A DNA stretch of 64,000 nucleotides from Gracilaria gracilis (taxonomy: Eukaryota > Rhodophyta > Florideophyceae > Gracilariales > Gracilariaceae): positions 124,001 through 188,000 of the forward strand of contig JARGSG010000046.1 in assembly GCA_030374805.1 (NCBI GenBank), in the 5' to 3' direction. Position numbers and translations under genes: made by a program. Below are positions 22,383-33,683 of this stretch, piece by piece (within the stretch, counting starts at the first letter, position 1; every line of letters starts with the position of its first letter). A model generated the notes under the pieces. The model worked only from the letters and a program-made list of their open reading frames with translations, made no database searches and had not been told where the DNA came from.

Positions 22383-25300
22383 AGCACGTGCGCAATATAA
22401 AGAATTAACAAGCAGGACGGCATACTGCCGATGAGAAACCTTCGATATTCCTCCAAGCGTTTCACGCGCTCCGGAAATAGTTCGGCAGCTTGTCTGGAGA
22501 ATGTGTCCGTTCCAGTTTTTCCTATTTCATTCCAATTTCGTACAGCGGTGGGTCGAATATATTTGGCTTCTGGGAGCGGTTCATAGATTTGTTTTGCTAC
22601 GTCCATAGCCACGTCAGTAAGCAAGATATGCAGCTTTCGGCTCCTTCTGTTTTGAAAGTACAAATTGGCTTCTATCTCTTCAGGAAGTTGCTTTCGGGAG
22701 TCAAATATGTCCTTGCCTCCTGCCTCTAGAACACACGATAAGGTAAGTTCTAAGGCGGATGTGATCCGCTTGCCATCGAGTAAACAGAGATCAACAACGT
22801 AAAGCAAACCATTTGGTCCTGATACGGCATATAGAGCCCTACACAAACCATATACTGCCATGTGATGTAGTAGCTGAACCCTGTGTTGCGGGTCTGGTAC
22901 AAACTTATGGAATTCCTGAATAGCCAAAGGCAACTGACAATTGGGGTGGGGGTTTTCATCCATCAGATCTGGATCCAGGTGACAGCTCTTAATTTCAATT
23001 CGAATGTATCTGGTTGGCAATAGTTCACTTCCAACAGATCGAGCTGAAATAAGAGCATCCCCGTGATGTGTTTTGCACTCCACAACTGAAATTGAAAAAC
23101 TATCACGGACTCGAATGGCTGCGATGCCGTCAACACTTGTAAGAAATCTTGGATTGCGCTTCGACTGTACTAGACCGCGTTGGATCAATGCGGAGAGGTG
23201 TCCTTCATTTTGGACAAAACGTTCATCGCTTCCTCTCCCGTCTGTTCCAAATGCTTCGCACAGTGATCGGAGAACATTTCTTTCGTTAAGAGAGCCAGAG
23301 GTCTGGGTGGCTCTGGCTCTACTTGGCTTCCTAAACAACGCGTTGTCTAACGTTTGAAGTATTCGTACTCTCAAAGTCTCTCCGCCTTGATTGCTACGTT
23401 CCGTTTCGGTCCACGTATCTGAGTCTAATTCCTCCCAGGCTTTCATTATTTTGTTAGCCAATTCCATTCGTGTTCCAAAACAGGATAGGCCATGAATGTC
23501 ACAAAACACTTCAAGATCTGTTTTACATCGCCTTGACAACATCTGAACGTTTTGACCCTTCAAGAAATCCTTGAAAGCCGTTCTTTTCTTCAAAAACCGC
23601 TCATCATATTGCTTGTTCCATTCGGAAGAGACCGTATATGGATCGAAATCATGTACTCTCCACCTCAGACCTAACACGAAACGTAAGAGCAGTAGAGCCC
23701 GAACAAGGTTCTCGTTTCTACCGACCACGGTGTTTAGCAACTTGAAATTTTGGAACGCGCACTTTAAAACTGTGTAGCACGTAGTGCTGCTTATTCCCGC
23801 GCTTTGCAGCAGCCACCATGATTGATCTGTCGTCTGCTTGGAAGTCAAGAGCTCCACTGTTTCCATTTCATGAGCAATGATTGAGGACACAGCTTCATTC
23901 TCTTGTGGTACGTTTGTCATATCCGCCAGTAGGTTTGGGGGGGATAGAGCTATTTTATACACATCTTCCTTCCAAGATACTCGATTTCTGGGCTTGAGAG
24001 AAAACAGAAAAGGCTTGAGGAAATGTATTGCACTATATTGCATTAGCACACCTCTTTTGTGGTTTCCTAGGTCGCGGTAGGCGAGAGCATACACATCTTT
24101 GCCAGATTTTGCCTTCCTTGTGAGTAATATCATCTCACGCATTCCACTGCAGGAAAGGCTTTTTTGGTTCTCGTTTGCCGTTTTACCACCGAAAGTGATA
24201 GGATGATTTGTGTTCCGCTTACAAGTTGCCATGAACGATATCGGAAATGTGCGGGAAGTTAGGGTGTGAACCATATCTTTTGTCGCGTATGCTCTGTCGA
24301 TGCAGAAAATAGATCCAGAGAGCATTTCGGCCGCAATTCTTGGGTTGGTTGTTCTCATTGACAACATCAGTAGAGAGGAGAAAACTTCCGCTACTGTTTC
24401 TCCTTTGCTTGAGTTGTGCAAAGCTGCAGTGAGACCGGTTAAGGTAGACGTCATACTCGTCGCATGCAGACCCATCCCTTTTTTCCCGTCCCCCGGTTTG
24501 ATTGGAAGTTGTTTGTGGAATCTCGAAGCAAAACGGAGCTGATCGTCATCTATACAGAGTACCGTAATTCCTGGTCGAATGCATATGGCACTGGATACAT
24601 TGGCAACTGCTTGCTCTAAAGTGTTCAGAGCGACAGGAATATCCATACGTTTGTTCGTCCACTGCAAACTGGCAAGTCCTCGCTGAACTGCATTGTAATT
24701 ACCCAAACAAGAGGTGAGACCTAAACGTATATCCTTGATTTTTTGAAAAGGTAACCTTCTACGAATTTCTCTTGTTTCATACCATCCATAGGAATCAGTA
24801 CTTTCGAGAAGATCTTGTGGAGAACAGTCGTAGACGGCACACATCATCAACGACTGAAAGTAATGGAGCATATCGTCGGAACTGTAACGTGAGCTCCTGT
24901 CGTTTCTTTCTGCATTGATCGACACACAGGCCTCATTTCTACCAACTGCAGCCGCATCCGCAAAGGCATTTAACATACTTGTGTTAAAGAACATTGCGAA
25001 AACCCGTTGTGCAGAAGGTGGATTTTCCATCAGATCCTCTGGTGTGGTATTCATATGTGCACTAACTCTGCGCAGAACATGAATAAATTCGTCAATGAGA
25101 ATCACCACAGACGAAGAATCTAAATCGTCAATTTCCAATTGTTCGTTCTTGGACTGTATTGGTACTTCAACCCATGCATATGGTTGTTGTTCACCACATT
25201 CGTCGTTTGAAGAATACTCTACATATTCGTCTTGATCACATATGAAATCAAAGTCGGAACTTTTCTCGTCATCGGAATCAGGAAAAACGTCCACCTCGAA

Positions 25301-25714
25301 TAGAACAGGTAGTTCTGCGGCAGGAGAATTGCTCTTGCTAGGCTGCAGAGTGTGTCGCTTATGAGATTGTGTTCTAAGTTGAAAACCCTCTTCGTCAGAG
25401 CTCTCGATTGGAATAGTTATCTCTTTGTTTTTTTTCAAACGGTGGAATGACTCTGCTTGTTGCGGAACATTTACCGTTTGTGCAGGTAAGCCTGGCCTTA
25501 TTTCATCTGCAAGGTCACATTCCGTGCAAACACGGGGGGCTCCGTAACCCTCTACATCCTTTCCAGGTGCATACTTTTGAATTTCGGCTACAGTTGGGGA
25601 TCTTCCGCAGATTCCGTGAATTGGTTCGTTGCAATAAAGACATTTGTGTGCATTGCATTCTCCAGGTTCTTGAACTTTGCAGGCGGAAAACCTGCGTTGG
25701 ACGCACAGTGGCAT
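22379..25714 (-). CDS. Large transposase-like protein: zinc finger, DDE core, SAP and PD-(D/E)XK nuclease domain
   Basis: Uninterrupted 1111-residue frame from a true ATG (25714). Residues about 20-66 hold a PHD-like Cys/His cluster (CNAHKCLYC, HGICG, CTEC). Residues 100-200 are acidic and Ser-rich. Residues 280-560 form a diverged piggyBac/IS4-like DDE region: VLCIDDDQLRF (first Asp, 389-391) and FCIDRAYATKDMVHTL (second Asp, 473). SWWLLQSAGISSTT (632-645) is a conserved-looking block. Residues about 737-764 (IHGLSCFGTRMELANKI) look like a SAP DNA-binding motif. Residues 855-980 resemble a YqaJ/lambda-exonuclease-type nuclease: SVDGIAAI (D862), VVECK (E879, K881) and QLLHHMAVYGL (Q947). A zinc-ribbon ORF follows immediately downstream, and the gene starts about 620 bases inside the right TTAA/TIR. 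Likely an active or recently active transposase with an added nuclease. The third catalytic residue of the DDE core was not located. Confidence 0.65.
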   Translation of the reverse strand: MPLCVQRRFSACKVQEPGECNAHKCLYCNEPIHGICGRSPTVAEIQKYAPGKDVEGYGAPRVCTECDLADEIRPGLPAQTVNVPQQAESFHRLKKNKEITIPIESSDEEGFQLRTQSHKRHTLQPSKSNSPAAELPVLFEVDVFPDSDDEKSSDFDFICDQDEYVEYSSNDECGEQQPYAWVEVPIQSKNEQLEIDDLDSSSVVILIDEFIHVLRRVSAHMNTTPEDLMENPPSAQRVFAMFFNTSMLNAFADAAAVGRNEACVSINAERNDRSSRYSSDDMLHYFQSLMMCAVYDCSPQDLLESTDSYGWYETREIRRRLPFQKIKDIRLGLTSCLGNYNAVQRGLASLQWTNKRMDIPVALNTLEQAVANVSSAICIRPGITVLCIDDDQLRFASRFHKQLPIKPGDGKKGMGLHATSMTSTLTGLTAALHNSSKGETVAEVFSSLLMLSMRTTNPRIAAEMLSGSIFCIDRAYATKDMVHTLTSRTFPISFMATCKRNTNHPITFGGKTANENQKSLSCSGMREMILLTRKAKSGKDVYALAYRDLGNHKRGVLMQYSAIHFLKPFLFSLKPRNRVSWKEDVYKIALSPPNLLADMTNVPQENEAVSSIIAHEMETVELLTSKQTTDQSWWLLQSAGISSTTCYTVLKCAFQNFKLLNTVVGRNENLVRALLLLRFVLGLRWRVHDFDPYTVSSEWNKQYDERFLKKRTAFKDFLKGQNVQMLSRRCKTDLEVFCDIHGLSCFGTRMELANKIMKAWEELDSDTWTETERSNQGGETLRVRILQTLDNALFRKPSRARATQTSGSLNERNVLRSLCEAFGTDGRGSDERFVQNEGHLSALIQRGLVQSKRNPRFLTSVDGIAAIRVRDSFSISVVECKTHHGDALISARSVGSELLPTRYIRIEIKSCHLDPDLMDENPHPNCQLPLAIQEFHKFVPDPQHRVQLLHHMAVYGLCRALYAVSGPNGLLYVVDLCLLDGKRITSALELTLSCVLEAGGKDIFDSRKQLPEEIEANLYFQNRRSRKLHILLTDVAMDVAKQIYEPLPEAKYIRPTAVRNWNEIGKTGTDTFSRQAAELFPERVKRLEEYRRFLIGSMPSCLLILYIAHVL

Positions 25715-26300
25715 CGGTTTCTTCTTTTGATAATAACGGTATCGTGCTTTGACTTGTGAAACGAAGTTATGTCAAACCTCTTGCTTTCTCATGAAGTCAA
25801 TCGAAATTATCTCTGCTTCCGACTACTACATAGTGTGGTACGAGTTGGAAGCCTACTTTATCGAGTCCTGCTTCTGCATAGAGATTGAGATATCTCTTTT
25901 ATGCTGGTTCGCATTGGCAGATATTGATTCGTGTTATTTTGATAGAATCCTTATCAAGAAACCGGCTTCTATCAAAATGAATGTCCGTTTCTGTTGTCGG
26001 ATGCACAGTGTTTTGCACCTGAAATGATTTGAGAAAAGTCTCAGAACGGTGAAATGGTGCTGTGTATGCCTTTCATGATGCCTGACAGAGGTAGAAGTAG
26101 GTACCTGGAAGAGGTATTCCGATTGGAACAGCTCTTCCGGGTCCCTATTCCACTGAAAATCAAACCCGGAAGAGAATACTTCCGGGTATTCGACGAGGGT
26201 TAAGTATTGTATCCATTTTATGTCAAAAAGCCATTTTTTCCCGCATCTCCCTGAGAACAAACCATTTTCGCGTTCACCCAATCATGTTCGCCCCTCATGG

Positions 26301-26341
26301 CTAGTGAGCTAGACATAAGCGGCTCGTCCCTAAAGGGTTAA
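26301..26341 (-). repeat. Right piggyBac-type terminus: TIR and TTAA
   Basis: CTAGTGAGCTAGACATAAG (26301-26319), then GTCCCTAAAGGG and TTAA (26338-26341): the inverted match of the end at 11182. Half of the palindrome seen on the left has drifted here. Confidence 0.75.
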
Positions 26342-27200
26342 GTATCTGCACCTATAATTAAAACTGAAAGCAATAAACTTGTATGAAAGTGTTTTAGTGT
26401 CTACGAATTGCATTTGAATTGAGTATTTCTTTGCGACGAAGAATATAATATTAAGATATATCTGCTTCAACAGCAGACATGTATTTCTTTGGAATATATG
26501 TAAGCAAACCATGGAAACCTGGAAATCAAGAGCAACTTTTTCAGGGCAAAAATAGGAATGGGATCTAGAGATTTCTGCACACTTAGTTATATACCGTAGT
26601 ATTCAGTTACTGCTCAATACATATATCTTTTATTGAATTATCTTTTTGATTGCTGATAATAGTAGTTTACGTACAACGCTCATTTCTTTCTCATTAATTT
26701 TATATAATGATAATTGTTTGATATCTTTTGACAGAGAAAGTTTCTAGCAAACCACTTGATTTTGACGAGAAACCGAGAGAATAAGATGTTGGTCTCATGT
26801 GGACCACGACGAATGTCAAATAGACATCACCCTTTACAACACCCAGGTCAGGGCTATCGCAGAAGACAAAATAGAGTTCCCTGTGGACAAGAGCAGACTT
26901 GCGGTATGAATCAATGGCCGAGAGCACAGCTGTGCATTTAATCGAGAACACGACTTAACTTCATTTGTCTGTTCTATCTGTTGCTGTTGATTTTTCTTGA
27001 GAGAGAGCAATGTACATGTTTCTTTTTGCTTTTTTCTAATGTACCCGCATATTTAGTTTGATGTCATATTTTTGCATCTTGTGGTTGTAGTCATTTGACA
27101 CATTTTCTCCATATGTATCAATCAGCCTTGATATATGGGATTTTAAAGAACCCAGACAGTTTTGAATTCCTTGATCAACAACTTTGTCTCTCTGTTTTCG
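26342..27200. other. Stretch with no recognised gene
   Basis: AT-rich sequence just outside the right TTAA. Short frames only, no motif. Confidence 0.5.
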
Positions 27201-27203
27201 TGC

Positions 27204-27539
27204 TCAGACCAAATTCCACCTTTCCCGGATTATTTTTGAATGAATGTAGTCAAAGAAAGATTGTGAAGCCAAAGAGAAAGAACCATTTGGGGCGTTAAGA
27301 TATTCCAATAAAGTAAACAAGGGCGCCGCATAGCAAGTACTGCGTACTGTTTTTGGTTGACACTTTGATTGATCAGACTTTTTTGTGACGAGCAGACTTC
27401 CTGTAGTAACGCCGACCCAACAAGACTTTCCACTTTTTCTAGAGCCTGCCTTGGATTCGTACAAAACAAAGATAATATCACGCAGACGCTTAGTTTCAAA
27501 TCTTTCTATGTGCTGGAAAGTTAAAGCGCATTGCGACAT
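27204..27539 (-). pseudogene. Decayed copy of a piggyBac zinc-ribbon tail
   Basis: The minus-strand frame GKSCWVGVTTGS ... KTVRSTCYAAPL aligns with GKSCWICVPAGS ... KTVCTICYGAPL of the ORF at 21669-22382, over about 80 residues. Several zinc-binding cysteines are lost (WIC to WVG, VCTIC to VRSTC, PLC to PLF), so it is not functional. No DDE core is found next to it. It is a leftover 3' end of a related element lying outside the 15-kb unit. Confidence 0.6.
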
Positions 27540-28820
27540 GTTAGCATTTTTTCACGTTGTAGCAATGCTGAAGAATTTTGAGGCGAAATATGATGTTTGA
27601 GGTTGTGTTAGATATTTGTTAGCTTTCTGCTTTTCTTTTATAATCCCTACGATTGTGAAACTTCTTTAACAAAAGACCACATTTTTTTCCTTGTCTTGAC
27701 ATCATCTGTCTGACCTCATCACATTCTGCTCTTAGCAATTAATTAATAAATGATGCAGGAGCGTTGTTGCACAACTGCGAAGTTGTATCAAAAACTCGTT
27801 CACAGTTCCAAGCGTGTCCCCCCTGTTAGGTATGCTGATGTGCTTTGGATTTCGTATAGATTTAGTTTTGAATCAGCTGAAGTGCAAAATTGGTGTATCA
27901 TCTGGGCATCAGGGATGTTCCAAAGGCAAACGGACGATGAACAAATCATGAGCGTAAAAGATACTCTTCGTCTATTCCTTCGATGCGCTTAGATTTCCAA
28001 TCGGACTAACCCATGACGCACGAAAATATGCCCCTTAGATGTTGGAAACCCCTTTGATCTGGTTTGGTAGATCTGGACGTCTATTTCGAACCTTGTTGTA
28101 CATGATGTGCATATTACAAGTGCAGGAAGTGCTTATCGGTGCCGCATCGCAAGCATCTATGCATCTAGCGATCTTGCTGTTCGACTTTGGCACATTTTCT
28201 TTATGTAACTACGAAACCAACCTAACCCTCTGGCACTAGAAGAACAGAAAAAGATGATAAGATATCTTTGATATTACTCCCGGGGTCTTCACTGGGTGAG
28301 AGAAAATATATTCTACCTGTCTCGAAAATTGGTCTGTTTCCCTTTTCCTGATCACATTCCAAAATCTAACGGCAGATAGTCATGTATTCTTTGACACGGG
28401 TATGGTTGTCGCACAACTAAGGAAGACATAATATGGTACAAACTAAGTTTCTCAAAGAAAGAAAGGAGCACTCGGTCTCTTGACATGGATTAAAGAAAGG
28501 AAGTGGACTTCAATAGTCATCTTGTTTTTTCGTCCCAAAATCCACTTTTAAAATGTGCATATACACAAATTTAAAAAATGCAAGTGATATGAACCAATGC
28601 ACGTTTTCGGGGGCCACAATGGAATAAAGAGAGACATGCGAAAACCTAAAACCCCAACTGCCAAAAGATACAAATTATATCTATCCCAAAGCGGTACATT
28701 TGCTTCCAACTTTTTCCTTCGGTCACTATCGCAGAGCTTCCACAGCTGCACTTCTATTTTTCTTTGTTCTTCCACACTTTCGTTGTTTTCAACTTCCTTC
28801 AAAAATGAAAATGACCTGAC
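27540..28820. other. Stretch with no recognised gene
   Basis: Short frames without motifs; no repeat or RNA gene supported. Confidence 0.45.
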
Positions 28821-28831
28821 TCCGAAAGTAG

Positions 28832-28840
28832 TATAAATAA
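28832..28840 (+). promoter_or_regulatory. TATA box of the small CxxC gene
   Basis: TATAAATAA, 87-95 bases upstream of the ATG at 28927. Confidence 0.5.
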
Positions 28841-28926
28841 GTAGGACAGTCTACCATAGTCCAAGTCACTCGGGAGTAGAGCAAAAGGTGGAAATTCGTA
28901 TTTAATCAGGGTTTGAGTTCCCTGCT

Positions 28927-29205
28927 ATGGCTTCGAATGAAAACCAAGCTTCGTCAAGTGGTGGTGGTCCAAACGGATTCTGCAATAGTTGCGGGTACCG
29001 CAATTACTACCATGTAAAACTGCGCTGCTCCTCCTGCGTGACGGAAACAAGAATACCTTACGTTGGAGAATCCTCCTATCTGATTGTGAAGCGATATAAA
29101 AGGGGACGCCATGAGTTTGTTGATTTACAATTATGTACCTCGTGCACCAGGCACTCCTCCCCGGAGTTCATGTACGAGGTGTATCTTAGTAGCTTGACGA
29201 GATAG
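28927..29205 (+). CDS. Small CxxC zinc-binding protein, function unknown
   Basis: A 92-residue protein from ATG 28927 to TAG. A Ser/Gly-rich leader is followed by three CxxC knuckles: C19-C22 (CNSC), C34-C37 (CSSC) and C70-C73 (CTSC). The first two are spaced to bind one zinc; the third pair would need a partner or a fourth pair. Between them is a basic, beta-rich stretch (YLIVKRYKRGRHEFV). No signal peptide. The TATA box upstream, the lack of overlap with repeats and the Cys pattern support a real gene. It could be a host regulatory zinc-ribbon protein or an element-derived nucleic-acid-binding protein; I recognise no family. Confidence 0.5.
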   Translation: MASNENQASSSGGGPNGFCNSCGYRNYYHVKLRCSSCVTETRIPYVGESSYLIVKRYKRGRHEFVDLQLCTSCTRHSSPEFMYEVYLSSLTR

Positions 29206-29520
29206 GCGTCATTATCGAGAGAAGTAGCAAAAAAAGCGACATTTACCGCTAGTTGGTGGATCTTAGTCAAAATCGTCAATAAGAACAAGAACACTATAGA
29301 ACTTTTGCTGTACCCTATCAAGTATTTGCTGTACACGTCAACTACTCCACTAAAAGAATACACAGTTATGAGAATACGACTGAACTACATAGAAGGAGTG
29401 AAACGCAATCCAGGCAGATGAGGCGCGACGGCTACAGGGCTACTTAAAGTAGTTTCGCATTCCCCGCAGTGGGTACTGGCAAAAGCCCTCGGGTTGCTGA
29501 AAGAACTAAGATATTTCCAG
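29206..29520. other. Intergenic sequence before the DIRS-like element
   Basis: No motif, repeat or frame of note between the small CxxC gene and the flank repeat of the retroelement. Confidence 0.5.
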
Positions 29521-29553
29521 GGGGTTTGTACCCCCAAACGGCTAAAAGATATC

Positions 29554-29919
29554 AACCTGTCACAGAGTGTATAGAAATGAAGGATCTACTACATAAAGAA
29601 TAGCGAGCGGCGCAGCAGATTCGCAAGGCGGCCGAGCGTACCAACATGCGCAACTGTCTCTGCTGTTCTGGCCAGGTGTCGCTTGAAGAGACTGAGCGCA
29701 GCTGTCTTGACTTGTCTGGCTAGCTGGGGCACAGAGAGGCCGAACGCAACTGTCTCCGCTCTCCCGGTTGGCTGCGGCAGAGAATTGTTGAGCGCAGTTT
29801 GCGAGCTGTCTCGCACGCTGTCTTCTAGTATCAGGAGTTCACACTTTGAAAGCCTTATTTAAGGAGAACCCAGCTGGTCACAGCAAGCACCTCTCTCTCC
29901 TTCCCTATGTCCGTTTCTC
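29554..29919 (+). repeat. Left LTR-like direct repeat of the DIRS-like element
   Basis: Starts AACCTGTCACAGAG and is repeated at 33684-34048. Inside are degenerate tandem units around GCGCAACTGTCT. Confidence 0.85.
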
Positions 29920-32900
29920 AGGAAACTTCCCTCTAGCCGGAGCGGAGACATCTTCAACGTGTACGCGACCAAAGCGCACTTGTCATGACTGACACCACCC
30001 TCCTATTGGAAGCGACCGAAATTGTGCCTTACAAGGACTTTTTGCCGTTTGGAATTCCGCCGAACCTGACCGCAAAGAACTGAGGTCTACAGCAAACGAA
30101 GTTGCGGGCGACAAACTGGAAGGCCGCGGAACTATGTTCCAGAGAGGCGATCATGTACCCATCAACCATTTTGGGTACTTCAAGCCGACTCTGACGGCGT
30201 TTGTAACCGACCTTAAGAACCGTGACAAACGGTCTGGGAAGGAATGGGAGTACGTTAATGCTATTGGAGTTTGGATTGAAGTGGCTCTGACGGCATTACG
30301 GCTCGCTCGGGACGAGGCATCGGACTACCTTGAGTGCTCCCGTTACATCCTCTTGTGTGAAAAAGCCATGGAAGGCCGCCTGGAGGTGACCACAATGCGC
30401 GGCCAGTACTTCAAAGATATAACGGAGCAAGGGATAGAGGTGGCGAGACAGATGGACTTCCTTGTGGAACAAGGACATGACGCGGTCTACTCTGGATCCT
30501 ACCGTACTGCCAGAGAGGCACTAACGTCTCGATTGGAGATCGAGGCAGCGAAAGAGCTCGCTAAGCTTCGTCTTTCGCAGGTATCCAAAGTATCCAAAGA
30601 TGTAGCCACGAAGAGCAGTGGCCCTTCGAGGAAATGACACTCGGATATCCACAGGCTGCCAGAGTGGTTGGTGAGGAATGTCCACTCTTGCGACGGACGT
30701 CACTGAGAGCAGAATCCTGGCGTCATCTGCTCAATGCTTCGGACTTTGTAGTGCGCACCATAAAGTACGGGATTTGGGATCCTCCCACAGTCCCGTTCAC
30801 CAAGGAACGCGTACTACCCGACATTCCCCAAACCCCACGGGACAAGGAGTACGCGGGGGAGGACCTTGCCAAGGGCCTCAGAGAGAAGATTTACGAAGAA
30901 ATCTCCGAAGAGTATGCTATGGCAAGGGTAAGGGAAAGAAAGAGGGTCTCTTCGGCTTTTACAGTGTGGCGACCAGATTCTCACGGGGAAGAGAAAGCTC
31001 GTTTTGTGATCAACTTTCATCTCCAGACTCCGCACTGGCCACGTGGGACGGTGAAAATGGAAAAATTTGCCCTCTTTCTCTATCGAGATGCAAAAGGGAG
31101 ACTTTCTGATGTCTTGGGACATCAAAGGGGGCTATCGGGCTTTCTACCTTCATCCTGGCACGCCCGACGACTTTTTCTTTGGGTACGCCGATCGCTATTT
31201 TCGCTGCGTCGCTCTGCCGTTCGGGTGGGGCTGCTCGGCCATGTGGTTTACGAAGTTATTGAAGCCACTCGTGCGACACATTCGCTGTTCTCTGGGGTAC
31301 AGTGTACTGCCGTACATCGACGACTTCCTCGTTGCTCCTTCACCTCCTGGTGTAGTGGCACGTGCGAAGAACTACGCTCGGGCTTGGCACAAACTTGGAC
31401 GACTTCTGAACACGTTGGGGATTACGAGACACCCAACGAAAGGCGACTGGCAAGGGAGTCAGCAGATAGATCATCTGGGATTCCGCATAGACACCTTTCG
31501 AATGCAGGTGCTCGTCGTCCCACACAAGGTGGCCCGGGTTCATCGTTTGGCCGTGAAACTTCTAAGGGCTGCCACTTTGCACCGCAGGTTAGTCCCACTC
31601 CAGACACTTCGGCATTTTTGCGGCGTTTGCGTATCACTATCCCTGGCCTTTCCCCTGGCCCGGTTCTACACAAGAGCAATGTACGACGACATGTCAGCAG
31701 AGTGGAGGCGCTCCGGGCGACCTGCAGCGCGTACCGCACGTGTGCGTTTGTCCCGTCAGTCTCTTCAGGATCTGCGCTACTGGCGCTCATTTACCCAGGA
31801 CGAAGGCCGGCCGTTGCGCACCTCCAAGCCCCAGCTTTGCCTGCACAGCGACGCGGCAGACGTGGGGTATGGCGGTACGCTTGGCAAAGACTTTCGACCC
31901 GGGAGCCCCGGTTCCACGGATGGACGCGGTTTATGGCGAACGAAGGAACCAGTTCTACCAATAACTCTCAGAGAACTCCGCGCCGTAAGACTCCTGATGA
32001 GTTGACATTTCGCCCAACAACTGTCGGACGAGACCATCAGGAAGGTACTGATCCAGGAAGACAACCAAGCCGTGGCTCTCATTTTGAACTCCATGGTCTC
32101 GGCTTCACCAGCAATGATGAGCGAACTGCGCAAGCTGCGAACACTGCTACAGGCAATGAACGTTCAGATAGAAGCACGTTGGCTACCCAGTGCGTTGAAC
32201 AGGTACGCCGACAGACTGTCGCGGACCTGGCTGCCTCACGACACAAGGGCAACGGCTCATCTGCTGAACGCGTTGAAGCGCGAATTCGAAATCGACCGCC
32301 ACGTCTTCTGGAGTCGTCTGCTCGGCGAGAGGATGGCAGCTCGGAGGAAGTACGTGGACAGCAACCTGAAGGAAACTTGGCCGAGCCACCTGTGCCATCT
32401 CTGGACCCCGCCGTTCGATTTGCTGCCTCTCGTGATAGACAAGATGGAGAGAGACCAGGCCTGTGGAGTCATTGTGGCGCCACATTGGCCGAACCAAGCT
32501 TGGTTCCAAACGCTGACGCGAATCAGCACGCACCTATCGTTGCTGCACCCGACAGACCTGCCGTACCCACTGCTTGCCCAACGACGTTCGGCAGAGAGTT
32601 GGTCGGTCATGGTAGCACGGATACGGTGCTGAACTTCTACCAGGAAAATGTGCGGCACTCTATCCTGAACCGATCGACGCCCAGGGACTGTACGGGGGGT
32701 GCTGATGCCGCCGCGGACCTGATGGCTACTTACGGCTACTCGCCCACGACTTGGCGTAACATATCTGTTCAGCTCCGCAAATGGTTTCATTTCTGCCAAA
32801 AAAACCAGCGACCCGTGATGAACACGTCGGACGGCGATATAGCGGCATTTATCGGATATCTGGCGAACGAAGGAAAAGTGAAACCTTCTTCTCTTCCTCA

Positions 32901-33683
32901 GTACCTCTCCGCAATATCTCGGTTTCACGAACATCACAATCGGGCCTCACCCACCACCTCTACTCTGGTCAAGGATGTCGCGCAGGCTTACAGCCGAAAA
33001 TTCGCCGCAGAGCGGCCTCCACAAAAAGTTCGGGTCGGCATTTCGGCTACAAGCATGCGCCGTATTCTCGATCATGGGTGCCAGACTGAGAAAGCCGAGG
33101 AAACTAGAGCATGTTGTGCCACGATTGTCAGCTTCTTGTTTCACTTGCGTGAGGTGAGCCTCAACAGCCTGAAGCGATCAGAATTCTCTGTCACCGACGA
33201 CGTAATCAGATTGACAGTTCGCCGGAGGAAACGCAAACACCTTCAGCGTCCTTTGGTTTTGAATTACTGGCGCAATCAATCATGGCAAGGCTACTCGGAC
33301 CCATTTGTTCTCGTTCGGCGATGGCTACGGCTTTCGCGTTCGCCGATTCTATTTTCTAACGCACAAACGGAAAAGCCGTCATTAACTTCGTCCGTGCGGC
33401 TTTCCCTGGCATCGTCAGAAATAGAACCGTCGGAGGGTACCTTTTACAGCTCCCACAGCCCTAGAATAGGGTCTTTCAACGAACTGTTGCAACTTGGACT
33501 ACCGCGAGAGCTTATTATGCATAGGTTTGATTGGCAGTCGGAATCTATGTTCCGCGTTTATACCGACAGCTCGGTAGTTTTGTCTACCGCATCCAGCTAT
33601 TTCTTTGCTCAGCTCCTCCCACAGTCCTCGCTTCGCCCTCCGCCTGCGTTATACTTACTTTGGACTTCAGAAAACCCTTCATG

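Larger units (their letters stand above)
11182..26341. mobile_element. piggyBac-type terminal repeats bracketing a 15.2-kb nested unit
   Basis: The two ends carry TTAA, an exactly shared 16-base TTAACCCTTTAGGGAC and a shared 19-base subterminal motif in inverted orientation, as in one transposon. Inside lie a broken piggyBac transposase with an accessory ORF (11.5-14.0 kb), two Harbinger-like elements (14.4-20.4 kb) and a large intact transposase-like ORF plus zinc-ribbon ORF (21.7-25.7 kb). A 15-kb piggyBac is too long, so there are two readings: one element swollen by the Harbinger insertions, or two related piggyBac elements that each lost the inner end. A decayed copy of the palindrome at about 16999-17024 slightly favours the second reading. 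Confidence 0.45.
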
